Assembly (NCBI GenBank): GCA_017961685.1
Contig: JAGCWW010000076.1
Span: 1 to 64,000, forward strand
Direction of reading: 5' to 3'
Length of the DNA: 64,000 bases
DNA from: Acholeplasmatales bacterium
GTDB taxonomy: Bacteria; Bacillota_I; Bacilli_A; Acholeplasmatales; JAEDCM01
In this document: positions 25,796 through 34,505 of the stretch, in pieces
Numbering within the stretch: position 1 is the first letter of the stretch
How the letters are laid out: every line of letters starts with the position of its first letter
Program-made: the position numbers and the translations under genes
The notes under the pieces: model-generated
What the model saw: the letters and a program-made list of their open reading frames with translations, nothing else
Databases searched by the model: none
Told to the model about the DNA's origin: nothing

Positions 25796-25824
25796 TTGAC
25801 ATTGTTTTGCTATGACTATAAAAT
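25796..25824 (+). promoter_or_regulatory. Promoter of the TetR gene
   Basis: TTGACA (25796-25801) and TAAAAT (25819-25824) lie 17 bp apart. The start codon follows at 25848. Confidence 0.75.
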
Positions 25825-25847
25825 AAAAATATAAAGGAAGTGATAGC

Positions 25848-26447
25848 GTGCCAGAGATTAGAGAGCCTATAAAACAAACTTCAATCGAAAAAAAGAACAA
25901 AATAATAGATGCAGGGTTAAAAATCTTTAGTGAAAAAGGTTATTATAATACTACTACAGCTGAAATTGCTAAAGTTGCTGGAGTATCTACAGGTATAGTT
26001 TATCAATACTTTAAAGATAAAAAAGATATCTTAATTTATGCTGTTAAAAAGTATTATGATCGTCTATTTAATCCAATCGCATCAGAATTAGAGAAAATCA
26101 CTAAACTAAGCGATTTTGATGAACAAATGAAATCAGTTATCGATGTATCAATTAAGCTTCATAGAGCTAATAGTGTAGCTCATGAAGAAATGATTGCTAT
26201 GAGTCATTTAGATCCTGATATTCATCAATTATTTATTGAAAGTGAACATAGAATAATTGAAAGAATTGTTCAATTCTTAGAAAGCATTGATATAGATGTA
26301 GATCATATGCATGAAAAAGCACATATCGCATATAATATGGTAGAAAGCTTATCCCATGAATTTGTATATCATCAAGATGATGATGTTGATTATGATTTTT
26401 TGGTAAGTGAAACCGTTAGATTAATAAAAGCAATATTTGTTAATTAG
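25848..26447 (+). CDS. TetR-family repressor of the FtsX-type exporter
   Basis: 199 residues starting at GTG, 7 bp after AAGGAAGTG. Residues about 15-62 form the TetR HTH (KIIDAGLKIFSEKGYYNTTT, VAGVSTGIVYQYFKDKKDIL). The rest is the helical ligand-binding and dimer domain, with several His residues (MSHLDPDIHQLFIESEHRI). The same 16-bp dyad lies beside its own promoter and three times around the exporter promoter, so it very likely represses both and is released by the exported compound or a membrane stress signal. The ligand is unknown. Confidence 0.9.
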   Translation: MPEIREPIKQTSIEKKNKIIDAGLKIFSEKGYYNTTTAEIAKVAGVSTGIVYQYFKDKKDILIYAVKKYYDRLFNPIASELEKITKLSDFDEQMKSVIDVSIKLHRANSVAHEEMIAMSHLDPDIHQLFIESEHRIIERIVQFLESIDIDVDHMHEKAHIAYNMVESLSHEFVYHQDDDVDYDFLVSETVRLIKAIFVN

Positions 26448-26470
26448 GCTCAAAAATAGAGCCTTTTTTT
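26447..26470 (+). terminator. Terminator of the TetR gene
   Basis: GGCTC-AAAAATA-GAGCC followed by TTTTTTT, beginning within the TAG stop codon. Confidence 0.85.
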
Positions 26471-26484
26471 CTTATTAAAATAAA

Positions 26485-26513
26485 TTGTATATATTTTAAT
26501 AATTTAGTATAAT
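26485..26513 (+). promoter_or_regulatory. Promoter of the channel-like/CNBD/ligase-like operon
   Basis: TTGTAT (26485-26490) and TATAAT (26508-26513) lie 17 bp apart, 40 bp upstream of the first gene of the three-gene operon. Confidence 0.7.
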
Positions 26514-26553
26514 AGAATTGTATGGACTATATAAATTTAATGGGGGTGATTAA

Positions 26554-27693
26554 ATGAAAAAGCACCGTAGACGTATTTTTACAAAATACCATATAATAAT
26601 TTTTGTTACTTTGCTAACTATTTATATGGGACTAGTTGTAATAAATTATTTTGCACTAAAAAATAGTGGTGAGGATTGTTCATTTATAGACGTTTTATGG
26701 GTAGATATTTTAACTATCACAGGAAATGACTATGAATATATAACTACACCTGGAGCAAGATTAATAGGTATCTTCTTCTTGATTCTAAGCTTATTATTCT
26801 TATCTATCGTAACAGGTTATATTTCTTCACTATTAGTTGACCGTAAACTAAACTCAAAAAGGGGGCTTAAGAGAATGCAAAATCTAAAGAAACACATCAT
26901 TATATGTGGTTGGAAAAATGATATCAAATCACTAATCTTAGATATTTTAAGAAAAAATAAAAAATTGCCAATAGATCAAATCGTTGTTGTAACAAATGAG
27001 GATGTTGATAAAATACAAGCATTAAGAGATGATGCTGAATTAAAGGGCTTAAACATTTTAAAAGGTGATTACACACTAGAACAAACTTTAAATAATGTTA
27101 GTGCTAAATATGCATCTAAGGTATTAATTCTAGGAGAAAATCAAGAAAACCTAGATGCTGAGCTTGTTGATTCAAGAGTATTTGTTACAGCATTAATGTT
27201 TAGAAATATTAATTCAAGATGTCATATATGTGCTGAAATTAAAACAGAACGTTATAAGAATTATCTAGAAGCTCAAAACTGTGCTGAAGTTATTTATACA
27301 GATGAATATACAAGATATATTCTATCAACTTCAACAAACTATAGTGGTATTTCAAAAGTATTATCAAGTTTCTTGGATAATGGTGATGGTAAATCAGTTC
27401 AAATTGAAAAAATTGCCGATAAATGGATAGGTAAGCCATATATTGATTTATTTAATTGGTATAAACAAGAAAAAAATATTCTAGTAATTGGTATATTAGA
27501 AAATATGGGTGTTGAAAAAGAATTAAAGCATGAAATACTTGCTGAAGCTCAAAAATCAACTAATTATGGTGAGATTATACAAAAGATGCGTACTGTTAAA
27601 ACTCTAGAAACAAATCATCCATTACTAAACCCAAGTGATGATTATATTCTAGATAGAAATATGGGCGTAATAATTATAGGGGAGGAAATCTAA
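26554..27693 (+). CDS. Channel-like membrane protein with RCK/TrkA-N domain and unusual selectivity filter
   Basis: 379 residues. It contains one membrane helix (about 13-33), a pore-like re-entrant segment, a second helix (about 72-95) and then a Rossmann RCK/TrkA-N domain (HIIICGWKNDIKSLILDILR, SKVLILGENQENLD). The fold order is that of a two-helix potassium channel. Where TVGYGD is expected it reads DILTITGNDYEYITTPGARL, so the filter is strongly changed. It may conduct another ion or act as a sensor. GGGGGTG lies before the ATG. Its stop overlaps the start of the cyclic-nucleotide-binding gene (TAATG), so the two products are probably made together. Confidence 0.78.
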   Translation: MKKHRRRIFTKYHIIIFVTLLTIYMGLVVINYFALKNSGEDCSFIDVLWVDILTITGNDYEYITTPGARLIGIFFLILSLLFLSIVTGYISSLLVDRKLNSKRGLKRMQNLKKHIIICGWKNDIKSLILDILRKNKKLPIDQIVVVTNEDVDKIQALRDDAELKGLNILKGDYTLEQTLNNVSAKYASKVLILGENQENLDAELVDSRVFVTALMFRNINSRCHICAEIKTERYKNYLEAQNCAEVIYTDEYTRYILSTSTNYSGISKVLSSFLDNGDGKSVQIEKIADKWIGKPYIDLFNWYKQEKNILVIGILENMGVEKELKHEILAEAQKSTNYGEIIQKMRTVKTLETNHPLLNPSDDYILDRNMGVIIIGEEI

Positions 27694-28175
27694 TGGCTAA
27701 ATATGATGAATTAAAAAATTTCCCACTTCTTAAAAACTTAACTGATGATGATTTAAAAGCTTTAGAAGGCTATGTAACTGAAGTTAATTTTAATGAAAAT
27801 GATGATATCATCAAGGAAGGTGAAATAGGTGATACCTTATACCTACTTATTGAAGGCAAGGTAGATGTTATTAAAACAACTATTTTTGATGATGAATTTA
27901 TATGTGCTAGTCTAAATAGTGATATGCACTGTTTATTTGGTGAAATGGCTGTAATTGATAATGATAAGCGTAGTGCTACTATTAAAGCTAAAACACCTTG
28001 TAAAACACTATCTTTAAATAAAGAAGGCTTTGAAGAATATTGTAATAAATATCCTAAAGCTGGAATTGAATTATTAAAAATGATGAATATTAATATCGTT
28101 AGAAACTTAAGAATTGAAAACGAAAACCTAAAGCTTGTTTATCAAGCACTTATTGAAGAAATAGAAAATGATTAA
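27693..28175 (+). CDS. Stand-alone cyclic-nucleotide-binding-domain protein
   Basis: 160 residues, a single CNBD with no HTH and no membrane segment. The phosphate-binding cassette is FGEMAVIDNDKRSATIKA, keeping the FGE and the R-S-A-T of true cNMP binders. GEIGDTLYLLIEGKVDVI is the preceding beta-roll. The C-terminal helices (about 125-160) may contact a partner. The TAATG overlap with the channel-like gene suggests a split cyclic-nucleotide-gated channel: pore and RCK in one protein, the cNMP sensor in another. Which nucleotide it binds cannot be told. Confidence 0.85.
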   Translation: MAKYDELKNFPLLKNLTDDDLKALEGYVTEVNFNENDDIIKEGEIGDTLYLLIEGKVDVIKTTIFDDEFICASLNSDMHCLFGEMAVIDNDKRSATIKAKTPCKTLSLNKEGFEEYCNKYPKAGIELLKMMNINIVRNLRIENENLKLVYQALIEEIEND

Positions 28176-28188
28176 GAGGATTTAATAT

Positions 28189-30627
28189 ATGTTTAAAGTT
28201 GATGAACTACTTCTACTTGAAAACTTAACATATTTTTCAGATATAGCTCCCCTTTTTACAGTGTTAAACGCAGAAGGCTTAACTGTAAGAGAATATTTAG
28301 ATAAAATCAATTTTGATGAATTAATTGATGATAAGGATTATGCTAGTTATATGACTGGTTTTGATTTTAAAAACCTAATTTTAGCTATGAGAAAAAACAA
28401 AAATATTCTTAATTGTGAGATCCTAGAGCCTCACTTTGATCAAGCATATGGTGGAGGTGGCGGTTTATCTGTTGTTTTTATTAATGATGAATTAAAGGAA
28501 GCTATTGTTGCCTTTAGAGGTACAGCACTAAATGAATGGACAGATGATTTCTTAGGAGCTAATCAAATTGACTCCCTACAACAAATCAATGCCCTAGAAT
28601 GGTATAAAATGATTCATGATAAGCTTGATTTATCACGTTACCATGTTACTCTAACAGGACATTCTAAGGGTGGTAATAAAGCAAAATATATTACGATTCT
28701 TAACGATACAGTTGAACGTTGTGTTTCTTTTGATGGTCAAGGATTCTCTGATAAGTTCTTTGAAAACTATAAAAAAGAAATATCTACTCGTCAAAAAGTT
28801 ATTACAAACCATAACGTTGATTATGATTATGTAAATATCTTAATGAACGATATTGGTGAAAGAATTTATTATTATGGTTTTGATTATGGACGTGGAGGAT
28901 TTGCCGAAAGCCACTGTCCAAATACCTTCTTCGATTTCAAGGAGAATGGTGAATATGAAATGGTTGTAAATCCTTATGGACAAAGTCCTGAGATGCAAAT
29001 ATTAGACCAATTCTTTAATAGTTTAATTAGATCTGCGGTTAGTGATAAGGAACGTAGTGAAACTAATGAACTTTTAGGAATGTTGGTAGAAAAAGCATTC
29101 AAGATTGGTGTAGATGATTCTACTACTGAACAATATGTTAGTTTCTTATGCGATATGGTTGGAGATCCCAAATATTCGGATAATACAGCCTTTTTACTAA
29201 CATACATAATAAAATACTCACAAGAGAATAAAGGCTTCTTAAAAGCCTTAAAGGATATAATGACACATTTCAATGCACAAAGTATCGTAAATATCATTCA
29301 AATGGTTGAAGATATCGTTAATTCAAAGAAATTAAATAGATTAGTTAATCTATCTAACTTCCTAGTTCTTCACTTAAATAGAATCGTTGTTAAAAAGATT
29401 CAATCAACAGCAAGAAAAAAATACAATATCAATTTAACAAAGGAACAAATCAAGAAAGTATTAATTGTTATATCTATGGTTAAGGGAATGCTTAAGACTT
29501 TAGAAATTAATACTGATGGTTCTGATTTAGTAATTGATGATTATCTTGAAGAACAAGATTTGGTCTTACCAGAAAACTTAAATGTTGTAGTGCTTGCTGG
29601 TGGACTATCTAATGAAAGAAATATATCACTATATACAGGATATATGGTTTCAAATGCTTTAAAGAATAAAGGACATAATGTAATTTTACTAGATTCCTTT
29701 ATGGGCTATGAAGATTATGAATTAGTTATTGAAGATGCATTTAGTAATAGTGATAAATATAGTTTAAAATTAGATGATATTCCTAAAGATGTCCCCGATT
29801 TATGGGCAGTTAAAAAAAGAAGAGTTGATCAATCTAACTCCTTCTTTGGTCCAAACGTCTTACAAATATGTAGACAGGCTGATATTGTCTTTATAGCACT
29901 ACACGGGGCAAATGGTGAAAATGGAAAAGTTCAATCAACATTTGATCTTTTAGGTATTGATTATACAGGTAATGACTACTTCTCTAGTGCAATATCTTCT
30001 AATAAAATTATGTCTAAACAAATTTTAGTTAATAATGATATACCAGTACCTAAAGGTTATATCATTGAAAAGAATGATGATATAGTTGAACCAAGTGTTC
30101 ATAATATAAATTATCCTGTAATAGTTAAACCAAATAATGGTGGAATTGGCTTAGGTGTAAGTATTGCTACAGAAATAATATCCTTTAAAAAAGCGCTTAA
30201 GGAAGCCTTTAGATGGGAAAGTAGTGTTATAGTTGAAGAATATGTAAGTGGTAGAGAATTTAAGGTAAGTACTATTAATGGTAAGGCTATGCCTGTACTT
30301 GAAGTATTACCACTTAATACAGCTGATTCTTCTACTGGTAAGAGATTATCAGGATCTAGAGATAAGAAATGTCCAGCTAATATTTCCGCTAAGCTTGCTA
30401 AGGTTTTAATGCAAAAGGCTGAAGTTGCTAGTGCTTGTCTAGGTTTAAAAGCATACTCTAAGGTTGATTTTATTGTTAGAAATGATGAATCATTTGTATG
30501 TCTAGAATGTGATTCACATCCACACCTTAATTCTGGTTCAGATTTCATAACTGAAGCTAATGAAATAAATATGAGCTTTGATGAAGTATGTGTTAAAATA
30601 CTAGAACTAAGTTTACTTAAAAATTAA
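28189..30627 (+). CDS. Fusion of a lipase-like (Mbeg1/DUF2974-like) domain and a D-Ala-D-Ala-ligase-like ATP-grasp domain
   Basis: 812 residues in one uninterrupted frame. Residues about 1-330 resemble Mbeg1-like alpha/beta hydrolases: IVAFRGTALNEWTDDF and the nucleophile elbow TLTGHSKGGNKA near residue 157. A helical linker follows. Residues about 462-812 are D-Ala-D-Ala-ligase-like: VVVLAGGLSNERNISLYTG, ALHGANGENGKVQSTFDLLG, YPVIVKPNNGGIGLGV, VEEYVSGREFKVS and VDFIVRNDESFVCLECD. The metal-binding E-x-N is E-x-D, and the family's NTLPG stretch is replaced by SHPHLNSGS, so a different ligation is likely. It is third in an operon with channel-like and cNMP-binding genes. Confidence 0.82.
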   Translation: MFKVDELLLLENLTYFSDIAPLFTVLNAEGLTVREYLDKINFDELIDDKDYASYMTGFDFKNLILAMRKNKNILNCEILEPHFDQAYGGGGGLSVVFINDELKEAIVAFRGTALNEWTDDFLGANQIDSLQQINALEWYKMIHDKLDLSRYHVTLTGHSKGGNKAKYITILNDTVERCVSFDGQGFSDKFFENYKKEISTRQKVITNHNVDYDYVNILMNDIGERIYYYGFDYGRGGFAESHCPNTFFDFKENGEYEMVVNPYGQSPEMQILDQFFNSLIRSAVSDKERSETNELLGMLVEKAFKIGVDDSTTEQYVSFLCDMVGDPKYSDNTAFLLTYIIKYSQENKGFLKALKDIMTHFNAQSIVNIIQMVEDIVNSKKLNRLVNLSNFLVLHLNRIVVKKIQSTARKKYNINLTKEQIKKVLIVISMVKGMLKTLEINTDGSDLVIDDYLEEQDLVLPENLNVVVLAGGLSNERNISLYTGYMVSNALKNKGHNVILLDSFMGYEDYELVIEDAFSNSDKYSLKLDDIPKDVPDLWAVKKRRVDQSNSFFGPNVLQICRQADIVFIALHGANGENGKVQSTFDLLGIDYTGNDYFSSAISSNKIMSKQILVNNDIPVPKGYIIEKNDDIVEPSVHNINYPVIVKPNNGGIGLGVSIATEIISFKKALKEAFRWESSVIVEEYVSGREFKVSTINGKAMPVLEVLPLNTADSSTGKRLSGSRDKKCPANISAKLAKVLMQKAEVASACLGLKAYSKVDFIVRNDESFVCLECDSHPHLNSGSDFITEANEINMSFDEVCVKILELSLLKN

Positions 30628-30631
30628 GATA

Positions 30632-30660
30632 AAAAAATAAGTCCGGTTGGACTTATTTTT
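30632..30660. terminator. Bidirectional terminator
   Basis: AATAAGTCC-GGTT-GGACTTATT, flanked by A-run and T-run, lies between the convergent ligase-like fusion gene and glyA. Confidence 0.8.
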
Positions 30661-31906
30661 ATTCATATAATGGGAAGTTCTTTAATAAATCAATAACTTC
30701 TTGTTTAACTTCAGCTAGAATCTTTTCATCTTGGTAGTTTCTTAATGCCTTATCAATTAAATGAGCAACCTTAATTGTTTCAGCTTCTTTGAATCCTCTA
30801 GTAGTGATTGCTGGAGTACCAATTCTTAAACCACTTGTGATGAATGGTTTTTCAGGATCATTTGGAATTGCATTCTTATTACATGTAATGTTTACTGTAT
30901 CAAGGATGTGTTCTGCTTCTTTACCAGTTAAGCCAACTGATGTTTTAACATCAACTAACATTAAATGGTTTTCAGTTTTATTTCCAATTACTTTATATCC
31001 TAATTTAATGAATTCTTCACATAATACTTTAGCATTCTTAACTGTTTGAATTTGTCTAGCTTTAAATTCAGGAGTTAAAGCTTCACCGAATGCAGCAGCC
31101 TTACCAGCGATAACATGCATTAGTGGTCCACCTTGAATACCAGGGAAAACAATCTTATTAACCTTCTTAATGATTTCTTCATCATTAGTAAGGATTGCTC
31201 CACCTCTAGGTCCTCCTAGAGTTTTATGTGTTGTAGTAGTTACGATATCAGCGTAATCCATTGGGTTTGGATGGCATCCTGCAGCAACTAATCCTGCGAT
31301 ATGAGCCATATCAACCATTAAATAAGCCCCAATCTTATCGCAAACTTCTCTAAATCTCTTGAAATCAATGATTTGAGGATATGCACTAGCACCTGCAATA
31401 ATCATTTTTGGCTTATATTCTAAAGCTAATTTTTCCATCTCGTCATAATCAATTGCTCCTGTTTCAGGATTAACTGAATAAGAAATGATTTTATAATCAT
31501 GACCTGAGAAACTCATTGAATGTCCATGAGTTAAATGTCCACCTTGATCTAGTGACATACCCATAACACAATCACCTAGTTCAACTAATGAACGGTAAGC
31601 AGCCATGTTTGCTTGGCTTCCTGAGTGAGGTTGTACGTTAGCATATTTAGCATTAAACATCTTTTTAATTCTTTCAATAGCTAGAGTTTCAACTTTATCA
31701 ACGAATTCACATCCGCCATAATATCTCTTTCCAGGATATCCTTCAGCATATTTATTAGTTAAAACAGAACCTTGTGCTTCTAAAACAGCCTTACTAACGA
31801 TGTTTTCAGAAGCAATTAACTCGATATGAGTTTGTTGTCTATCAAGTTCTTCTGTAATATATTGATATAATTCAGCATCTTGTTTTTTAATGTTTTCCAT
31901 TTCCAT
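30659..31906 (-). CDS. glyA: Serine hydroxymethyltransferase
   Basis: 415 residues, the normal size. It converts serine and tetrahydrofolate to glycine and 5,10-methylene-tetrahydrofolate with PLP. Recognisable segments are [60 protein letters not shown] and [15 protein letters not shown] with the PLP-binding Lys. AAGGAG lies 9 bp before the ATG used here; the frame extends two codons upstream to a TTG. It appears monocistronic. Confidence 0.97.
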   Translation of the reverse strand: MEMENIKKQDAELYQYITEELDRQQTHIELIASENIVSKAVLEAQGSVLTNKYAEGYPGKRYYGGCEFVDKVETLAIERIKKMFNAKYANVQPHSGSQANMAAYRSLVELGDCVMGMSLDQGGHLTHGHSMSFSGHDYKIISYSVNPETGAIDYDEMEKLALEYKPKMIIAGASAYPQIIDFKRFREVCDKIGAYLMVDMAHIAGLVAAGCHPNPMDYADIVTTTTHKTLGGPRGGAILTNDEEIIKKVNKIVFPGIQGGPLMHVIAGKAAAFGEALTPEFKARQIQTVKNAKVLCEEFIKLGYKVIGNKTENHLMLVDVKTSVGLTGKEAEHILDTVNITCNKNAIPNDPEKPFITSGLRIGTPAITTRGFKEAETIKVAHLIDKALRNYQDEKILAEVKQEVIDLLKNFPLYE

Positions 31907-32017
31907 ATTCAAACACTCCTTTATAATATTTAAACAACACTAACATTATAACATAAATATTTTTATATTTAAAATATTTTTACAACTTTTAAAATGAAAA
32001 TGTTTTTATTGTAAAAT

Positions 32018-32041
32018 AAAAAAAGCGATTGCTCGCTTTTT
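32018..32041 (-). terminator. Terminator of the acidic-tail membrane protein gene
   Basis: AAAAGCGA-GCAA-TCGCTTTT on the minus strand with further T residues downstream. Confidence 0.7.
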
Positions 32042-32050
32042 ATATTTTTT

Positions 32051-32506
32051 CTATAATCCTCTAAAGAACCAAACTAAGTGTTGAATTGAATCAATTCCAA
32101 ACCAGAATGCACAAACGAATGCTAAGATAAATGTGATTAAACTGATTAAGAATGATGCTAAGTCTACACCCTTATTAGGATTTGTTTTACCGATAAATAA
32201 TTTTAATTCAACGATACCAGCAAAGATTAAGCCAGCACATCCAGCACCATAGATTACACAATCTAAGATGTTGCATACGTTATTATCGATTGCACCATCG
32301 AAAATAGCAGTTAAAATCCATACAACTGTATCAATACCACAAGCAATGATAGCCCACATTAAAGCTTTCTTAAAGTTTTCTTGGATTAGATGATACTTTG
32401 TTCCACTCTTTTGAGTAGTTTCTTCTGTTTTTGTTTCTTCAACTTTAGTTTCTTCTTCTTTTACTTCTTCAGTTTCTACAACTTCTTTTTCGTTATCTTC
32501 AAACAT
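32051..32506 (-). CDS. Small membrane protein with acidic N-terminus
   Basis: 151 residues. The first 35 residues are a Glu/Thr/Lys-rich low-complexity segment (VVETEEVKEEETKVEETKTE), followed by three or four membrane helices (about 45-66, 78-102, 115-140). Two Asn/Cys-containing turns (DNNVCNILDCVIYGAGCAG) are present. There is no recognised family. AGAGGGAATTAAA precedes the ATG. It lies alone between glyA and pyrR with its own terminator. Confidence 0.65.
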   Translation of the reverse strand: MFEDNEKEVVETEEVKEEETKVEETKTEETTQKSGTKYHLIQENFKKALMWAIIACGIDTVVWILTAIFDGAIDNNVCNILDCVIYGAGCAGLIFAGIVELKLFIGKTNPNKGVDLASFLISLITFILAFVCAFWFGIDSIQHLVWFFRGL

Positions 32507-32595
32507 TTTAATTCCCTCTTTTCTCCAATTTTCATTATATATTTTTTATTTTATAAAATCAATTTTTTCTTATTTAATAAGGCAAATAATTGAAA

Positions 32596-33093
32596 TTATT
32601 TGATATAAATAATATTTTCATCAAGATTTACGACAACATTTTCATCTCTTGATGTTGGGATATTTTTACCTACATAATCAGGTCTAATAGGTAATTCTCT
32701 ATGTCCTCTATCAACTAAAACAGCTAGTTGAATACGTTTTGCTCTACCTAAATCCATTACAGCATCCATCGCAGCTCTTGCACTACGACCAGTAAATAAA
32801 ACATCATCAACTAACACAACTACTTTATCATGTAATGTTTGCGAAATATTTAAAATAGCTGTATCTGTTTTCTTTTCATCATCTCTATATTTAGAAATAT
32901 CTAATTCTTCAACAGGTATTCTAACATTTTCAAAATGATAGATATTATCACTTAATAATTTCGCAATAGGTGTACCCTTAGATTTTATACCAATTAAAAT
33001 AACTTCTGTTAAATCGATATTCTTTTCAATTATTTCGTGGCTCATTCTTCTAATTGTTCTACCAATTTGCTCACTTTCCATAATTACTTTCAT
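32596..33093 (-). CDS. pyrR: PyrR-like uracil phosphoribosyltransferase / pyr RNA-binding regulator
   Basis: 165 residues, a little shorter than typical PyrR. The PRPP-binding motif VVLVDDVLFTGRSARAAMDA, the segment GTPIAKLLSDNI and the ending LVDRGHRELPIRPDYVGKNIPTS are close to Bacillus PyrR. PyrR binds UMP and pyr leader RNA to attenuate pyrimidine operons and has weak uracil phosphoribosyltransferase activity. No pyr operon or pyr attenuator is seen in the window, so it acts at a distance or is mainly an enzyme. GAGGTG lies before the ATG. Confidence 0.92.
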   Translation of the reverse strand: MKVIMESEQIGRTIRRMSHEIIEKNIDLTEVILIGIKSKGTPIAKLLSDNIYHFENVRIPVEELDISKYRDDEKKTDTAILNISQTLHDKVVVLVDDVLFTGRSARAAMDAVMDLGRAKRIQLAVLVDRGHRELPIRPDYVGKNIPTSRDENVVVNLDENIIYIK

Positions 33094-33129
33094 TTTAACA
33101 CCTCAAATCTATTTTATCATTTTATTATT

Positions 33130-34485
33130 TCATTTAAAAGATGAATTAATAGCGTTAATTATTAATTCTAATCCCTCATTAATTAAATTATAATCAATTG
33201 CTGAAAAGCCTATTATTAAAATATTCTTTTCTACTTTTCTTTCCATAAAATCACTAATAAAATGAATATTAATTTTCTTGTTTTCAAATTCTTTTTTTAG
33301 TTTATCAATATCTATATTTTCTAACTCAATTAAAATAGATGAATAGTTTTCAACTGGCACTATTTTAAAATTAGTTTTATTTAAAATATTTAGTATCTGT
33401 TTTTTCTTATTTAAGAATGATGTTCTAAGTCTATTAACATAATTTGCATATTTTCCACTTTCAATAAATTTGGATAAAATTAATTGATCAAGTGAAGGTA
33501 TTGATTTAGGATTAATAGAAAATAGTTTATCATATTTATCTACTAGCTTTTTAGGTATTACCATATATGAAATACATAAGCCTGGAAACATTGTTCTTGA
33601 AAAAGATTCTAAGAAAAATACATTATTTGATATATTAAAAAGGGGTGTTGTTTGATATCCATTATTTCTAAAAGATGAATCAAAAGAATCTTCTATAATA
33701 TATCTATTTGATTTATCTAAATAGCTTGAAATTTCTATCTTTCTATCCATAGGCATTTTAATACCTAAAGGGAATTGAGAGAAACTTGTTAAGATGCCTA
33801 ATTTCGCATAAGAACGCGAAAATTCAGTTACGCTAAAGCCTTTATTATCCATGTTATTATAGCATACATCTATACTAAAAGATTCCTTTTTATAATATCC
33901 TGGATTTTCAAGCATAATGGACTTTGCATCTAGTAATTCTATTACTTCATTTATTAGACTATGAGCGTTAGAACCTATTACAATTTGATCAATACTTACA
34001 CTTATGCTTTTTTCTTCATATAATAAGTTTTTAATTTGACGTCTTAATTCAACACTGCCTTTAAAAGGAACTCTATTATAAAAAGATTCATCATTATATA
34101 TTATATCCTTAGTAATACTATTAAATATTGATTTAGGAAATAGGGTATTATCTATTTTAGAAGTTGTAAAATCATAAATATATTCAACTTCTTTTTTTAT
34201 TACTTCTTCTTTTTCTAATGATTTATCTTTATAATCAAAGCCTAAAAAATCAGATACAAAATATCCTTTCTTTTCTTCTGAATAGATATAACCTTCAATA
34301 AGTAGAATATCATAAGCATTAATGACGGTATTTACGCTAACATTTAAGTTATTCGCAAGTGTTCTTTTAGAAGGCAGTTTCTCATCTTTAACTAAAACAC
34401 CATTAATAATATCATTTTTAATGTGTTCATATATCTCAATATACATATTTTTTGATTTATTTAAAGGAAACGAATAATTTTTCAT
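33130..34485 (-). CDS. MocR/GntR-type regulator with aminotransferase-like domain
   Basis: 451 residues. Residues about 5-75 are a GntR winged HTH (KNDIINGVLVKDEKLPSKRT, NVSVNTVINAYDILLIEGYI). Residues about 105-450 have the class I aminotransferase fold (QIVIGSNAHSLINEVIELLD, IIEDSFDSSFRNN). At the usual PLP-Lys site the text reads FFLESFSRTMFPGLCISYM, so the Lys seems replaced by Arg. This may mean weak or altered PLP binding. It is divergent from an ECF transporter S-component gene with an inverted repeat between them, as in PdxR/MocR control of vitamin B6 transport. Confidence 0.85.
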   Translation of the reverse strand: MKNYSFPLNKSKNMYIEIYEHIKNDIINGVLVKDEKLPSKRTLANNLNVSVNTVINAYDILLIEGYIYSEEKKGYFVSDFLGFDYKDKSLEKEEVIKKEVEYIYDFTTSKIDNTLFPKSIFNSITKDIIYNDESFYNRVPFKGSVELRRQIKNLLYEEKSISVSIDQIVIGSNAHSLINEVIELLDAKSIMLENPGYYKKESFSIDVCYNNMDNKGFSVTEFSRSYAKLGILTSFSQFPLGIKMPMDRKIEISSYLDKSNRYIIEDSFDSSFRNNGYQTTPLFNISNNVFFLESFSRTMFPGLCISYMVIPKKLVDKYDKLFSINPKSIPSLDQLILSKFIESGKYANYVNRLRTSFLNKKKQILNILNKTNFKIVPVENYSSILIELENIDIDKLKKEFENKKINIHFISDFMERKVEKNILIIGFSAIDYNLINEGLELIINAINSSFK

Positions 34486-34505
34486 CTGGTACCTCCAAAA
34501 AATGT

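Noticed and set aside
30111-30548. Minus-strand gene inside the ligase half of the fusion
   Set aside because: It is antisense to conserved ATP-grasp motifs and lacks a ribosome site.
28189-30627. Ordinary housekeeping D-Ala-D-Ala ligase
   Set aside because: The extra lipase-like half, the changed E-x-N and missing NTLPG stretch, and the company of channel-like and cNMP genes argue against it.
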